64,000 bases of DNA from Microbacterium rhizomatis (GCF_008710745.1 NZ_VYSA01000001.1:1550001-1614000); one strand, 5' to 3'; shown: positions 27,818-36,497, counted from the stretch's first letter. The notes: generated by a model from the letters alone, not told the origin. Made by a program: numbers and translations.

Positions 27818-29206
27818 TCAGCGACCGCGACCGGGGAGACGGCGGTCGAGGAGGATGAGGAGGAGGAGCACGGCCCCGACCCCGACGATCGTGACGGCCG
27901 CCACGTGCAGTCCGTCATCGGTCGCGCTCGCGGGGAACGCGAGACCGATCACTGCGGAGGCGAAGATCGCACCCAGGTAGCTCGATGTGCGGAGGAGTCC
28001 CGAGGCCACGCCGATCTGGTCGGCCGTGGTCTGCACGTAGAGCGCCGCCTGATTGCTCGTCGAGGTCATCCCGAGAGCGACACCGAACAACAGGCTAAGG
28101 CCGACGAGGGCGACGAGGCTGGTGCCCGCATCGACGAACAGGAGCGCTGCCCCGCCCGCGATGATGGCCACCCCGCTGATGATCAGCGGGCCTTTCACCA
28201 ACGCCCGCCGTGAGATGACGGCGGCCCCGGCCGCCGCAACGATCGACATCGGAAGCAGGATGAGTCCGCTCCCCGTCGCGGTCAGCCCCCTGCCCTGCTC
28301 GAGCCACTGCACGTAACCGTAGAGCACGGTATAACTCGCTGTCAGCGCGAGCATCTGGCGGAGGTATGTGCGGCCCAGTGAACCGTTGGAGCCGAGCGTC
28401 CGCACGTCGATGAAGGGCTCGGAGGAGCGAAGCTCCCACCACACGAGAGCGGCGGTCGCTGCGACGAGGACGACCCCGAACCACCACACCGGATGACGGA
28501 TGTCGGAGAGCAGGGCGATCAGCGACACCACCGCAGCAGCGAACAGCGCGATACCGACGACGTCCAAAGCGCGGAGCAACTCGCGCGTCGACGAACGGAC
28601 TATCGGACCATCGGCCGGTATCCATGCCAGCGTCATCGCGACGCCGATCGCCGCGAGCGGGACGTTCACCGCGAAAGCAGCCGGCCAGCCCCAGATTCCG
28701 ACCAGCGCACCACCGATGGGCAGCCCGAGCGCTGCCGTGACCTGCGCAGAGATGGAGATTCCGCCGAGCACCCCACCGGGGATGCCGGTGCCCGCGGCAT
28801 CCGCCCGCCGTCTGATCATCGACATGGCGGTGGGGTACCCCGCCGCGGTGCCGATGCCGATCAGGGCCCGCGAGACCACGAGCCACGCGAACGTCGGGGC
28901 GAACGTGCCGATCAGCCCGGCGACGAACAGCACGCCGAGCCCGCACAAGAACACCCGTCGCGCCCCGAAGTGCGCACCCAGCCTCCCCATTGCGGGCTGG
29001 GCGACGGCACTGGAGACGTAGACGGCGGCCACGAGGAGGGCGGTCTGACCCGCACTCACGCCGAATGCCGTGCCGACCGCGACCAGCGACGTCGCGATGA
29101 TCGACGAGTTGATGGGGTTGAGTGACGTGCCCCACAGAAGGGGGACGACGAAGCGAGGCCCGAACGGGGGCTCGGGACGCTTTGTCGGGGCCGCGTTGCG
29201 GGTCAC
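27818..29206 (-). CDS. MFS drug/solute efflux transporter (DHA2-like)
   Basis: A 462-residue major-facilitator protein with about 14 hydrophobic segments. The family phrases are present: the A-like loop PAMGRLGAHFGARRVFLCG after segment 2, RALIGIGTAAGYPTAMSMIRRR in segment 4 and the motif-C-like GGISISAQVTAALGLPIGGALVG typical of antiporters of the DHA2/EmrB type. It probably exports small toxic or signalling compounds; the substrate is unknown. The GTG start at 29206 overlaps the stop of the hydrolase remnant upstream (GTGA), and a MarR gene lies just before that, so the three form an operon that MarR likely represses. The locus is bracketed by the two 87-bp repeat copies. Confidence 0.9.
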   Translation of the reverse strand: MTRNAAPTKRPEPPFGPRFVVPLLWGTSLNPINSSIIATSLVAVGTAFGVSAGQTALLVAAVYVSSAVAQPAMGRLGAHFGARRVFLCGLGVLFVAGLIGTFAPTFAWLVVSRALIGIGTAAGYPTAMSMIRRRADAAGTGIPGGVLGGISISAQVTAALGLPIGGALVGIWGWPAAFAVNVPLAAIGVAMTLAWIPADGPIVRSSTRELLRALDVVGIALFAAAVVSLIALLSDIRHPVWWFGVVLVAATAALVWWELRSSEPFIDVRTLGSNGSLGRTYLRQMLALTASYTVLYGYVQWLEQGRGLTATGSGLILLPMSIVAAAGAAVISRRALVKGPLIISGVAIIAGGAALLFVDAGTSLVALVGLSLLFGVALGMTSTSNQAALYVQTTADQIGVASGLLRTSSYLGAIFASAVIGLAFPASATDDGLHVAAVTIVGVGAVLLLLILLDRRLPGRGR

Positions 29207-29400
29207 CGTTCGGGCGATTCGAGCATCCGGACGATCTCGCCGGTCGTGCCGGTCTCGCCGATCGCGGGAACGATGTGCTGGATCGAGTTCGCGTGAGCCT
29301 CCGGGTCGAAGTCGGCCACCGCATCCACGGCGATCGTCACGTGGTGGCCGTGCTCGTGGGCAGCCCTCGCCGTGCGGGGGACGATCGTGGTGATGGTCAT
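29203..29400 (-). pseudogene. isochorismatase-family hydrolase remnant with internal deletion
   Basis: A 65-residue frame with a good ribosome site (AAGGAG, 5 nt before ATG 29400). Its first residues, MTITTIVPRTA, match the N-terminus of YcaC/isochorismatase-like cysteine hydrolases (MTxTTLDPKTALVVIDLQ). From ARAAHEHGHHVTIAVDAVAD through ETGTTGEI it matches the extreme C-terminus of the same family. The about 120 residues between, holding the catalytic Asp, Lys and Cys, are missing in frame. It cannot be a working hydrolase. The stop overlaps the MFS start, so the remnant may persist because it couples translation of the transporter. The deletion interpretation is from remembered family sequence. 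Confidence 0.75.
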
Positions 29401-29434
29401 CGTTCTCCTTCGGGCCGGTACCGGGCGGGAGCGG

Positions 29435-29869
29435 TCACGGCGCAAGCATCCGCTCGATGAGGGCGGCTGCTTCTCGCAGGATCCGCCGCTCGTCCGCGGT
29501 GAGGCGGTCGGTCATCGTGCGGATGAGCCAGCCCTGCTTGGCCGTGCGACCTTCGAGGATCGCCCGCTCACCGGCCGGCGTCATGAACACGCGTGACGCG
29601 CGCTTGTCGTCCGGGTCGGGCCGACGCGCGACGATGCCCTGTGCCTCGAGCGCGGCGACGGTTGCGCTCATCGACTGCTGCCTGACGCCTTCGGCTCGTG
29701 CAAGCTCGGACGGCGTGGCGGGACCCTGTTCCATCAGGTGACGGATGACATTCACCTGCGCCGAGGTGTACTCCGACTGCCCTGCTTCGGCGCGGAGTCG
29801 GCGATTGAGGCGCGCGGTGGCCGTCCTGAGGGCGGCGGCCGTGTCATCGGTGTCGATGGAATCGATCAT
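29435..29869 (-). CDS. MarR-family transcriptional regulator
   Basis: A 144-residue winged-helix regulator: NVIRHLMEQGPATPSELARAEGVRQQSMSATVAALEAQGIVARRPDPDDKRASRVFMTPAGE contains the recognition helix and the wing with the conserved D-x-R-(x)-S/R pattern (DDKRASRV). It acts as a dimer that usually leaves DNA on binding phenolic or drug-like ligands. It precedes the hydrolase remnant and MFS gene on the same strand (34-bp gap) and carries a perfect 12-bp palindrome 28 bp before its start, consistent with repression of its own efflux operon. Confidence 0.92.
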   Translation of the reverse strand: MIDSIDTDDTAAALRTATARLNRRLRAEAGQSEYTSAQVNVIRHLMEQGPATPSELARAEGVRQQSMSATVAALEAQGIVARRPDPDDKRASRVFMTPAGERAILEGRTAKQGWLIRTMTDRLTADERRILREAAALIERMLAP

Positions 29870-29889
29870 TCAACCAGCGTAGCATTTGC

Positions 29890-29908
29890 ACAGTTAAACT
29901 GTACAGTT
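29890..29908. promoter_or_regulatory. MarR operator palindrome
   Basis: AACTGTACAGTT (29897-29908) is a perfect 12-bp palindrome; it overlaps a second inverted repeat ACAGT-TAA-ACTGT (29890-29902). Both lie 21-39 bp upstream of the MarR start at 29869, where a promoter is expected. The AT-rich patch stands out from its high-GC surroundings. Confidence 0.65.
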
Positions 29909-29954
29909 ACCCTGTCATTTCTGTCCCCGCGCATTCCCCTGCCTCCTCCGCGCG

Positions 29955-30041
29955 GTGCACAATGCAGGACCGTTCCGCTCACGCAGACTCAGATCACGGC
30001 GTGTCGCGCGCTCATTCCGATATCGATCCTGCGTTGTGCGC
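29955..30041. repeat. 87-bp inverted-repeat element, copy 2
   Basis: Begins GTGCACAATGCAGGACCG and ends GATCCTGCGTTGTGCGC. Length (87 bp), arms and the central ACGGCGTGTCGC agree with copy 1 at 27713-27799, while the rest of the centre has diverged, as expected if the paired arms are under selection or the element is mobile. Confidence 0.75.
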
Positions 30042-30082
30042 GGTGGTCGGGCCGGAGGGGCAGGTCCGGCGGCTCCGGAGCA

Positions 30083-31177
30083 TCAGGGCGCGAGGGCGAT
30101 GACAGGCATCAGATCGCTGCGCACCACGCGCAGCCACGGGCCGCCCGGATTGAACAGCAGCCCGGTGATCCCCTCATCGGCGGCGAGCGCAGCACCCAGC
30201 TGCGCGGCCCTGACCGCCACCGGAGTGTCGCCGCGACCGAGGGCGAGCACTTCGAGCGGGTGCGAGAACACCTCGAGGAATCTGTCCCCGTCCGGCGTTC
30301 GCGACTCGGCGATGCCCATCGGCTGGTCAACGGCCGCGCGGTTGGCCGCGATCCAAAGGGGCGCGCCCATCATCGCATTCACGACCTCGTGCGCCGTCGC
30401 GTCGGTGCGCCGCCCCGCGAGCAGCGTCTTGATCGCGGCGTTCTCATCGCCGTCGTCGACCGCGTGCTGCAACAGCTCACGGGGAAGGATGACCGGCGCC
30501 GGCGTGGATGAAGGGTCGATGATGAGGCCGGCGTAGGGGCCGCCGAGAACGAGCTTGATCACCGACAGAGACGACTGACCCATCGCCGACGTGCCGGTGT
30601 CTCCATCTGCGCGCAGGCTGTCCTGCATGGCCGCGCCACTGCTGTAGGCCAGCACGAATTGGGTGTCGCCCTGGCCCGCGACGGCGAACGGCAGTTCGCG
30701 CCCCGCCGACAGCAGTGACCGCGCGTCGCCCTTGACGCGGAGGAAGACGTTTCCCTGGAGGACCTGCCGGGCGACATTCAGTAGGTCGACCGGCCGTGGG
30801 TTCTCGGGCAGCGTCGCGACCGACTCGCGCAGCAGGACGTTGTCGCGAAGCCCTGGGACCGTCTCGGTGGCCGCGGGCGCCTCGGCGGGCGCGGGCGGGC
30901 GAACAGGCGGCGGCGCAGCGTCGGCGTGATCGTCGCGCAGAATCGTCGCCGCACCGATCCCCTGGAACGTCCCGACCGAGATACCCACCGTCGGTGCGGC
31001 ACGCGCCTCCTGTTCGGCGGGCGGCGTCGGTGTCGACTCGGCCTCGGCCGGAGCGGACGGAACGGACGCCGCTGCCCGATCGAACGCGGAAGGATCTGGG
31101 GCCGAAGGATCGGGCGCAGATGCCGCAGCATCCGATCGGACGACATCGTTCTTCTTACGGCGCGAGAACATGGCCAT
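30083..31177 (-). CDS. SseB-like domain protein
   Basis: A 364-residue soluble protein. After a basic start (MFSRRKKNDVV) comes an Ala/Pro-rich disordered segment to about residue 105. The rest contains two regions resembling the SseB N-terminal domain: LFRVKGDARSLLSAGRELPFAVAGQGDTQFVLAYSSG-like in the first and AIKTLLAGRRTD...APLWIAANR...FLEVFSHPLEVLALGRGDTPVAVRAAQL in the second. Proteins of this family in actinobacteria have no settled function, though some are tied to secretion or sulfur metabolism by name only. It lies 61 bp downstream of pcrA on the same strand. The start could also be the Met two codons further in. Confidence 0.75.
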   Translation of the reverse strand: MAMFSRRKKNDVVRSDAAASAPDPSAPDPSAFDRAAASVPSAPAEAESTPTPPAEQEARAAPTVGISVGTFQGIGAATILRDDHADAAPPPVRPPAPAEAPAATETVPGLRDNVLLRESVATLPENPRPVDLLNVARQVLQGNVFLRVKGDARSLLSAGRELPFAVAGQGDTQFVLAYSSGAAMQDSLRADGDTGTSAMGQSSLSVIKLVLGGPYAGLIIDPSSTPAPVILPRELLQHAVDDGDENAAIKTLLAGRRTDATAHEVVNAMMGAPLWIAANRAAVDQPMGIAESRTPDGDRFLEVFSHPLEVLALGRGDTPVAVRAAQLGAALAADEGITGLLFNPGGPWLRVVRSDLMPVIALAP

Positions 31178-31238
31178 CGGGCCAGCCTAACCCGCGGGTC
31201 GGCGGGGAGCCCGGGCGCACGCGACCGCCCGGCGGAGC

Positions 31239-33704
31239 TCAGATCTTTTCGATCGGCGCGATCTTGATGAGCAGCTTCTTGGCCCCCACCTTGTCGAACC
31301 GCACGTGCGCGACCCGCTTCGCCCCCTCGCCCGTCACGGCGTCCACGCGGCCCTCGCCGAAGTCTTCATGACGGATGCGGTCACCCGGCCCGAGAATCAT
31401 GTCGCCGTTGTCGCGCACCCGGGCGGGGATGCGGTTGGGGAAGCGGTCGAGCGCGGTCGACTTCGGCACCAGGTCGTCGCCGAACCGGCGAGCGGGTGCG
31501 CCGCCGAATCCGCCGCCCGAGCCACCGGGCCGCCTCGCGTTCAGCGCCCGCGATTGGATGCCGCCGCGGGAGTTCACATCGCCCGGCGACTGGCGCCAGT
31601 CGATCAGGTCAGCCGGGATCTCTTGCAGGAACCGGCTCGGCATCGCCACCGTGACCTCGCCGAACTGGGCGCGCGTCATCGCAAGCGACATGTAGAGCCG
31701 CTTGCGCGCCCGGGTGATGCCGACGTAGAAGAGCCGTCGTTCCTCTTGGGGGCCACCGGGCTCGCCGGCCGAGATCCGGTGCGGGATGAGGTCTTCCTCG
31801 ACGCCGGTGACGAACACCGCGTCGTACTCGAGGCCCTTCGCCGTGTGGAGGGTCATGAGCGAAACCGAGCCGGACGCGTCCTCCAGGTCGTCGGCATCCG
31901 ACACCAGCGCGACCTCCGTGAGGAAGTCGATCACCGTGCCATCCGGGTTGTTGCGCGCGAACTCGCGCGTGACGGCGACGAGCTCGTCGAGGTTCTCGAG
32001 ACGCGCTTCGTCTTGCGGGTCTTTGCTCTGGCGCAGGGCCGACATGTAGCCGCTCTTCTGCAGCAGCAGCGTGAGCCCCTCCGCGACCGCGGTGGGGGGT
32101 GCGAGCTCGCCCGACGAGGGCAGCATGATCTCGGCCGCCTCGGCGAGCACCGCGTCGAGCTGTGCGATGGCGGCCTGGATCTTCGGCCCGACGCCGAGCG
32201 CGGATGCGTTGGCGAGCGCGTCGCGGAACGTGATCTGCTGGTCGGCGGCGTACCGGGCGATCGCCGTCTCGGTCACGTCGCCGATGCCGCGGCGCGGCTT
32301 GTTCAGGATGCGGCGCACGGCCATCTCGTCGGCCGGGTTCGCGATCGCGACGAGGTACGCCATCGCGTCTTTGATCTCGGCGCGCTCGTAGAACTTCGTG
32401 CCGCCCATGATCTTGTACGGGATCGCGGAGCGGATGAAGATCTCTTCCAGCGCGCGCGACTGAGAGTTCGTGCGGTAGAAGACGGCCATCTGCGAGTAGT
32501 CGATGTCCGTACGGTGCAGCGCCTCGATCTCGTCGGCCACGAACTGGGCCTCGTCGTGCTGCGAGTAGCCGGTGAAGCCGACGATCTTCTCGCCCGCGCC
32601 GACATCGGTCCAGAGCTTCTTGTCTTTGCGGTCGAAGTTGTTGCCGATGACCGAATTCGCAGCGGTCAGGATGTTCTGGGTCGAGCGGTAGTTCTGCTCG
32701 AGCAGCACGACTTTGGCGCCGGGGTAGTCGCGTTCGAACTCGGTGATGTTGCGGATGTCGGCGCCGCGGAACGCGTAGATCGACTGGTCGGAGTCGCCGA
32801 CGACCGTGAGGGATGCCGCATCCGTATCGGAGCCGGGCTCGGGGGTCGCCTCGAAGATCATCATCCCGCCGCCGCCGTCGAACGGCTGCGCGTCGGAACC
32901 GACCGGCCGCGTGAGCTCGTTGATCAGGGCGTACTGCGCGTGATTGGTGTCTTGATATTCGTCGACGAGGATGTGCCGGAATCGCCGGCGATACGTGTCG
33001 GCGATCTTCGGAAACGCCCGGAACAGGAAGACGGTCTGCCCGATCAGGTCGTCGAAGTCGAACGCATTCGCGCGCTGCAGGGCCCGCTGGTATTCGCCGA
33101 AGACCTCGACGAACACACGCTCGGCCGGATCGGACATGTTCGCCGAGCGGGCGTACGACTCGGCGTCCGCCAGCTCGTTCTTGAGTTTGGAGATCTTGCT
33201 CATCACCGAGCCCGGCGTCAGCCCGAAGGCATCGGCCTCATGCTCTTTCACGAGGCGCTTGAGCAGCGCCCTCGTGTCGCCCGAATCGTAGATCGTGAAC
33301 GACTTCGTGAAGCCGAACGCCTCGGCCTCGCGGCGGAGGATGCGCACGCACGCCGAGTGGAACGTCGAGATCCACATGCCCTGCGCGCGGTCGCCGACGA
33401 GCTGGGCGACGCGCTCGCGCATCTCGCCCGCGGCCTTGTTCGTGAACGTGATCGCGAGGATCTGGCTGGGCCACGCCTCGCGACTGCGCAACAGCGACGC
33501 GATGCGGCGCGTCAGCACGCTCGTCTTGCCCGAGCCCGCTCCGGCGACGATGAGCAGCGCGGGGCCGCGGTAGATGACGGCTTCGCGCTGCGGAGGGTTG
33601 AGGCCCTCGAGAAGGTCGGCGTCGGGGCGGGCCCGGTCGGAGCCCGCGTCGCCCTGCGGGCCGATGTCGCCGCCGACGATGAGCGGGATGGATGCGTCGG
33701 TCAT
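31239..33704 (-). CDS. pcrA: ATP-dependent DNA helicase PcrA/UvrD
   Basis: An 821-residue superfamily-1A helicase that moves 3'-5' on single-stranded DNA in nucleotide-excision repair and replication restart. Motifs in order: Q motif GLNPPQREAV, Walker A AGAGSGKTSVLTRR, motif Ia ITFTNKAAGEMRERV, Walker B ILVDEYQDTNHAQY, motif III VVGDSDQSIYAFRGAD, motif IV LEQNYRST, motif V TLHTAKGLEYDAVFVTG and motif VI RRLFYVGITRARKRL. The C-terminus (RIPARVRDNGDMILGPGDRIRHEDFGEGRV) is the Tudor-like RNA-polymerase-binding domain typical of PcrA. A Gly-rich insert follows motif III region (DGGGGMMIFEATPEPGSD), slightly unusual. The ATG at 33704 leaves a short acidic leader. Confidence 0.97.
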   Translation of the reverse strand: MTDASIPLIVGGDIGPQGDAGSDRARPDADLLEGLNPPQREAVIYRGPALLIVAGAGSGKTSVLTRRIASLLRSREAWPSQILAITFTNKAAGEMRERVAQLVGDRAQGMWISTFHSACVRILRREAEAFGFTKSFTIYDSGDTRALLKRLVKEHEADAFGLTPGSVMSKISKLKNELADAESYARSANMSDPAERVFVEVFGEYQRALQRANAFDFDDLIGQTVFLFRAFPKIADTYRRRFRHILVDEYQDTNHAQYALINELTRPVGSDAQPFDGGGGMMIFEATPEPGSDTDAASLTVVGDSDQSIYAFRGADIRNITEFERDYPGAKVVLLEQNYRSTQNILTAANSVIGNNFDRKDKKLWTDVGAGEKIVGFTGYSQHDEAQFVADEIEALHRTDIDYSQMAVFYRTNSQSRALEEIFIRSAIPYKIMGGTKFYERAEIKDAMAYLVAIANPADEMAVRRILNKPRRGIGDVTETAIARYAADQQITFRDALANASALGVGPKIQAAIAQLDAVLAEAAEIMLPSSGELAPPTAVAEGLTLLLQKSGYMSALRQSKDPQDEARLENLDELVAVTREFARNNPDGTVIDFLTEVALVSDADDLEDASGSVSLMTLHTAKGLEYDAVFVTGVEEDLIPHRISAGEPGGPQEERRLFYVGITRARKRLYMSLAMTRAQFGEVTVAMPSRFLQEIPADLIDWRQSPGDVNSRGGIQSRALNARRPGGSGGGFGGAPARRFGDDLVPKSTALDRFPNRIPARVRDNGDMILGPGDRIRHEDFGEGRVDAVTGEGAKRVAHVRFDKVGAKKLLIKIAPIEKI

Positions 33705-33752
33705 GGCCCGTTCAGTTTAGGCGCGGTCTCAGACACAGGGTGCCGGCATCCG

Positions 33753-34187
33753 TCATCGCGACACTCCCGGCACTTCCCACCGCAATCCGGGGAACCGTGC
33801 GAAGTCGCGATCGAGAGTGACCCACGTCGCACCGTGCTCGATCGCGATCGCCGCGTGCGCGGCGTCGCTGACGAGGTTGCCGCGCGCGTCCGCCTCGCGG
33901 CACAGGCGGGAGAAGATCTGCCAGTGCCGGGGGCCGGGGCAGACCATCGAGACGCCAGGCTGTTCGAGAAGGCTCGCCACGTGCTGCAATGCCGTTTCGA
34001 CATCATCGGGGTGCGCGAACACCCGTCGATGTGTCACAAGCCGTACTGTTCCCGTCACAACCGCAGGCGTGAGCCCCAGTGCGTCGTCTGAAGCGACGGC
34101 GCGTTCGAGCCAATCTTTGAGGAACTCGTGGTTGTTCGTGTCTCGGCGGAACGCTCCGACGAGCACGTTGAGATCGGGCATCAACAC
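33753..34187 (-). CDS. PIN-domain ribonuclease toxin (VapC-like)
   Basis: A 144-residue PIN domain. The first acidic residue is in MLMPDLNVLVGAF and the last acidic cluster is in GNLVSDAAHAAIAIEHGATWVTLDRDFARF, the layout of VapC toxins that cut RNA with bound Mg2+. The start is GTG at 34187 (giving MLMPDLNVLV, as in related VapC proteins) or ATG at 34181; no ribosome site is visible, so it is probably coupled to the antitoxin stop two bases upstream. With the ribbon-helix-helix gene before it, it forms a type II toxin-antitoxin module lying between pcrA and the response-regulator gene. Confidence 0.9.
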   Translation of the reverse strand: MLMPDLNVLVGAFRRDTNNHEFLKDWLERAVASDDALGLTPAVVTGTVRLVTHRRVFAHPDDVETALQHVASLLEQPGVSMVCPGPRHWQIFSRLCREADARGNLVSDAAHAAIAIEHGATWVTLDRDFARFPGLRWEVPGVSR

Positions 34188-34189
34188 GG

Positions 34190-34447
34190 TCAGCGGCGCT
34201 TGTCGATCGGGAGGTCCTCTTCTAGAAGATCGAGCAACGCGGCATTGTTTGTGAGGTCCACCCCGGGCATCACTCCGCCGCTCCCTGTGGACTTGACCAC
34301 GTAGCGCGGCCGTGCGGGGAGCTCACGCCGCGCGAGCTCTCTCCGCAGCGCATCCTCGAGGAACGAGGTCACCGTCCGATCTTCGGCGCGCGCGCGCTCT
34401 TTGACCTGTCGGTACAGCTCGTCGGGAAGAATGACCGTGGTCCTCAT
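34190..34447 (-). CDS. ribbon-helix-helix antitoxin (VapB-like)
   Basis: An 85-residue protein beginning MRTTVILPDELYRQVKERARAEDRTVTSFLEDALRREL, the ribbon-helix-helix DNA-binding fold used by VapB-type antitoxins. The acidic, leucine-rich C-terminus (NNAALLDLLEEDLPIDKRR) would wrap the PIN toxin. The start is the ATG at 34447; an ATG four codons upstream (34459) is embedded in an inverted repeat. It precedes the toxin by 2 bp. Autoregulation through the repeats at 34447-34472 is expected from the family. Confidence 0.88.
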   Translation of the reverse strand: MRTTVILPDELYRQVKERARAEDRTVTSFLEDALRRELARRELPARPRYVVKSTGSGGVMPGVDLTNNAALLDLLEEDLPIDKRR

Positions 34448-34472
34448 ATGCTCAAGCATACGGGTCAGTATG
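34447..34472. promoter_or_regulatory. putative autoregulatory operator of the VapBC-like pair
   Basis: Two overlapping inverted repeats, TATGCT-CA-AGCATA (34447-34460) and CATAC-GGGTCA-GTATG (34457-34472), sit at the antitoxin start in an AT-rich patch. Ribbon-helix-helix antitoxins normally bind such paired short palindromes. Confidence 0.5.
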
Positions 34473-34516
34473 TCGATATGCTCCGACAGCGCGAGAGTCC
34501 CCGGCGAGCACCCGGT

Positions 34517-35185
34517 CTACAGCAGTCGGCGCTCGGTCGCCCACGCGGTCAGCTCGTAGCGCGATGAGAGCTGCAGCTTGCGCAGCACCGCCGACACGTG
34601 GGTCTCGACCGTCTTGGCCGAGATGAAGAGTTCGGCGGCGACTTCTTTGTAGGCGTAGCCGCGGGCGATGAGCCGCATGACCTCCTGCTCGCGGACCGAG
34701 AGCCGGTCGAGCTCTTCGCTCGTCGTGGCGGTCTCGCCGACGACCGCTCCGAAGGCGTCGAGCACGAACCCCGCGAGCCGCGGCGAGAACACCGCATCAC
34801 CCCCCGCGACCGCCACGACAGCCCGGCTGACCTCGGTGCCCGACGAGCCCTTCGTGATGTACCCGCGAGCGCCGGCGCGGATCACGCGCACGACGTCTTC
34901 TGCGGCATCCGACACGCTCAGAGCGAGGAAGCGGGTCGCGGGCGCGTGCGGCGCGGCCTGAACGATCACCGACTCGCCACCGGTCGCTTCGACGCCCGCG
35001 TCCGGCCTGCCGGGCAGATGCACATCCAGCAGCACGACGTCGGGCTGCTCGCGCGCGATCACCTCGATCGCCGCGGCGACGTCGGCGGCCTCGCCCACCA
35101 CGTCGATGCCCGCGTCGAGATCGGCGCGGAGACCGGAGCGGAAGATCGAGTGGTCGTCGACGATCACGACGCGGATGCTGCTCAC
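34517..35185 (-). CDS. LuxR/NarL-family response regulator
   Basis: A 222-residue two-component regulator. The receiver domain begins IRVVIVDDHSIFRSGLRADL and the phosphoacceptor Asp is in PDVVLLDVHLPG; the conserved Lys is in ARGYITKGSSG. The C-terminal LuxR helix-turn-helix is LSVREQEVMRLIARGYAYKEVAAELFISAKTVETHVSAVLRKL. Start is GTG 35185, overlapping the kinase stop (GTGA), so kinase and regulator are co-translated. By analogy with LiaSR/PspC-kinase systems it probably answers envelope stress and controls the divergent PspC gene, which is inference. Confidence 0.93.
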   Translation of the reverse strand: MSSIRVVIVDDHSIFRSGLRADLDAGIDVVGEAADVAAAIEVIAREQPDVVLLDVHLPGRPDAGVEATGGESVIVQAAPHAPATRFLALSVSDAAEDVVRVIRAGARGYITKGSSGTEVSRAVVAVAGGDAVFSPRLAGFVLDAFGAVVGETATTSEELDRLSVREQEVMRLIARGYAYKEVAAELFISAKTVETHVSAVLRKLQLSSRYELTAWATERRLL

Positions 35186-36384
35186 GAGGCGCCCCCGTAG
35201 CTCAGGTGCACTTCGACTCCCGTCCCGCCCGCCCCGGGCCGGACGGTCGCGGCGCCTCCGATGCGCCGCATGCGCCCGACGATCGACTCGCGCACGCCCA
35301 GCCGGTCGTCGGGAACGACGTCGAGGTCGAACCCGGGCCCGCGGTCCCGGACGAAGACGTCGACCGCATCGGCGGTTCCCTCGATGTACACCGACACCTC
35401 GCCGCCCGCGTGCCGGGCGGCGTTGAGCATCGCCTCGCGCGCCGCGGCTGCCACCTCGCCGCTCGCCCGCTCGCCCGAGGCACCCGTCGCGACGACGTCG
35501 ATGTGGACCGGGTAGTCGAGCTCGAGCGCGGCCGCGTAGTCGCGGAGGTCGGTCGGCAGATCGCTGTCGGCGGGGGCGTCGCCGTCGTACAGCCACGCCC
35601 GCAGCTCGCGTTCCTGAGCGCGGGCGAGCCGGGCGACCTCGCTGGATGCGCCCGAACGGTTCTGGATCAGCGCGAGGGTCTGCAGCACCGAGTCGTGGAG
35701 GTGCGCGGCCATCGCGCTGCGCTGCTCCTCGCGGATGCGGCGCACGCGCTCTCCCGACAACTCGCGCCACCGATCGATGAACGTCGAAGAATGGATGAGC
35801 GCGATGCCGCCGATCAGGACCAGCGCGCCCACGAACGACACCACACCGCCGCGCTGCAGCGACGAGACCTGGACGACGAGCAGGATGCCGAGCACCACCG
35901 TCGCCGCGATGCGCACCGCGAGCGCGTGCCGCGGACCACGTGCGGGATCCGGCCTGTCGATGAATGTCGCCCACAGCCCGGCCGCGCTCGCCAGCACCGT
36001 GGTCAGCACGATCACGCTCCACCAGGACGACGTCGCGGCGTAGTACGCACCGTTCGAGAGCGAGACGGCGGTGACGACCATCGCCGCGAACACACCCACG
36101 ACCGACGACGACAGGAGGATCCAGGCGACCGGCGCACGGCGCGAGGGCTGCGCCCCGGGTACGGCGCCGGCATCCACAGCATCCGCCCACGGCGTGAACG
36201 CCCAGAGCCACGCATACAGGAGGATGCCGGCGCCCGAGACGAGACTCAGAAGCACGAAGACGACGCGGACGCCGGCGACGGTCCAGCCCAGATGTGCCGC
36301 GACGGCCGCGGCGGTACCCGACACGACGCACTCACGCGGGCGCCGGAGCGGCGGGCGCGCGAGCGCAGCGGGCGACGACGACAT
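35182..36384 (-). CDS. PspC-domain sensor histidine kinase
   Basis: About 400 aa. Residues 12-62 form a PspC domain (RECVVSGTAAAVAAHLGWTVAGVRVVFVLLSLVSGAGILLYAWLW), an unusual sensor input fused to a kinase. Further membrane segments follow (about 86-108, 122-140, 158-172, 180-198). The HisKA_3 phosphorylation motif is AAHLHDSVLQTLALI with His about 230; the ATPase domain shows REAMLNAARHAGGEV (N box) and VRDRGPGFDLDVVPDDRLGVRESI (G boxes). Start at ATG 36384; an upstream GTG (36408) is in frame. It is divergent from a PspC-like gene at 36498 and coupled to its response regulator. Confidence 0.9.
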   Translation of the reverse strand: MSSSPAALARPPLRRPRECVVSGTAAAVAAHLGWTVAGVRVVFVLLSLVSGAGILLYAWLWAFTPWADAVDAGAVPGAQPSRRAPVAWILLSSSVVGVFAAMVVTAVSLSNGAYYAATSSWWSVIVLTTVLASAAGLWATFIDRPDPARGPRHALAVRIAATVVLGILLVVQVSSLQRGGVVSFVGALVLIGGIALIHSSTFIDRWRELSGERVRRIREEQRSAMAAHLHDSVLQTLALIQNRSGASSEVARLARAQERELRAWLYDGDAPADSDLPTDLRDYAAALELDYPVHIDVVATGASGERASGEVAAAAREAMLNAARHAGGEVSVYIEGTADAVDVFVRDRGPGFDLDVVPDDRLGVRESIVGRMRRIGGAATVRPGAGGTGVEVHLSYGGAS

Positions 36385-36497
36385 GCCGCCATCCCACCAC
36401 ACCCTCACGCGCGCGTCCCGCCACGGGTTCGAGAATCAGGGTCGAGTCAGGGATTCACCCCATGGCCGCGGACCGGCCGGGTTGCCACGATCGACTC

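Noticed and set aside
31305-34091. 928-codon plus-strand frame
   Set aside because: Antisense of pcrA, which has all helicase motifs.
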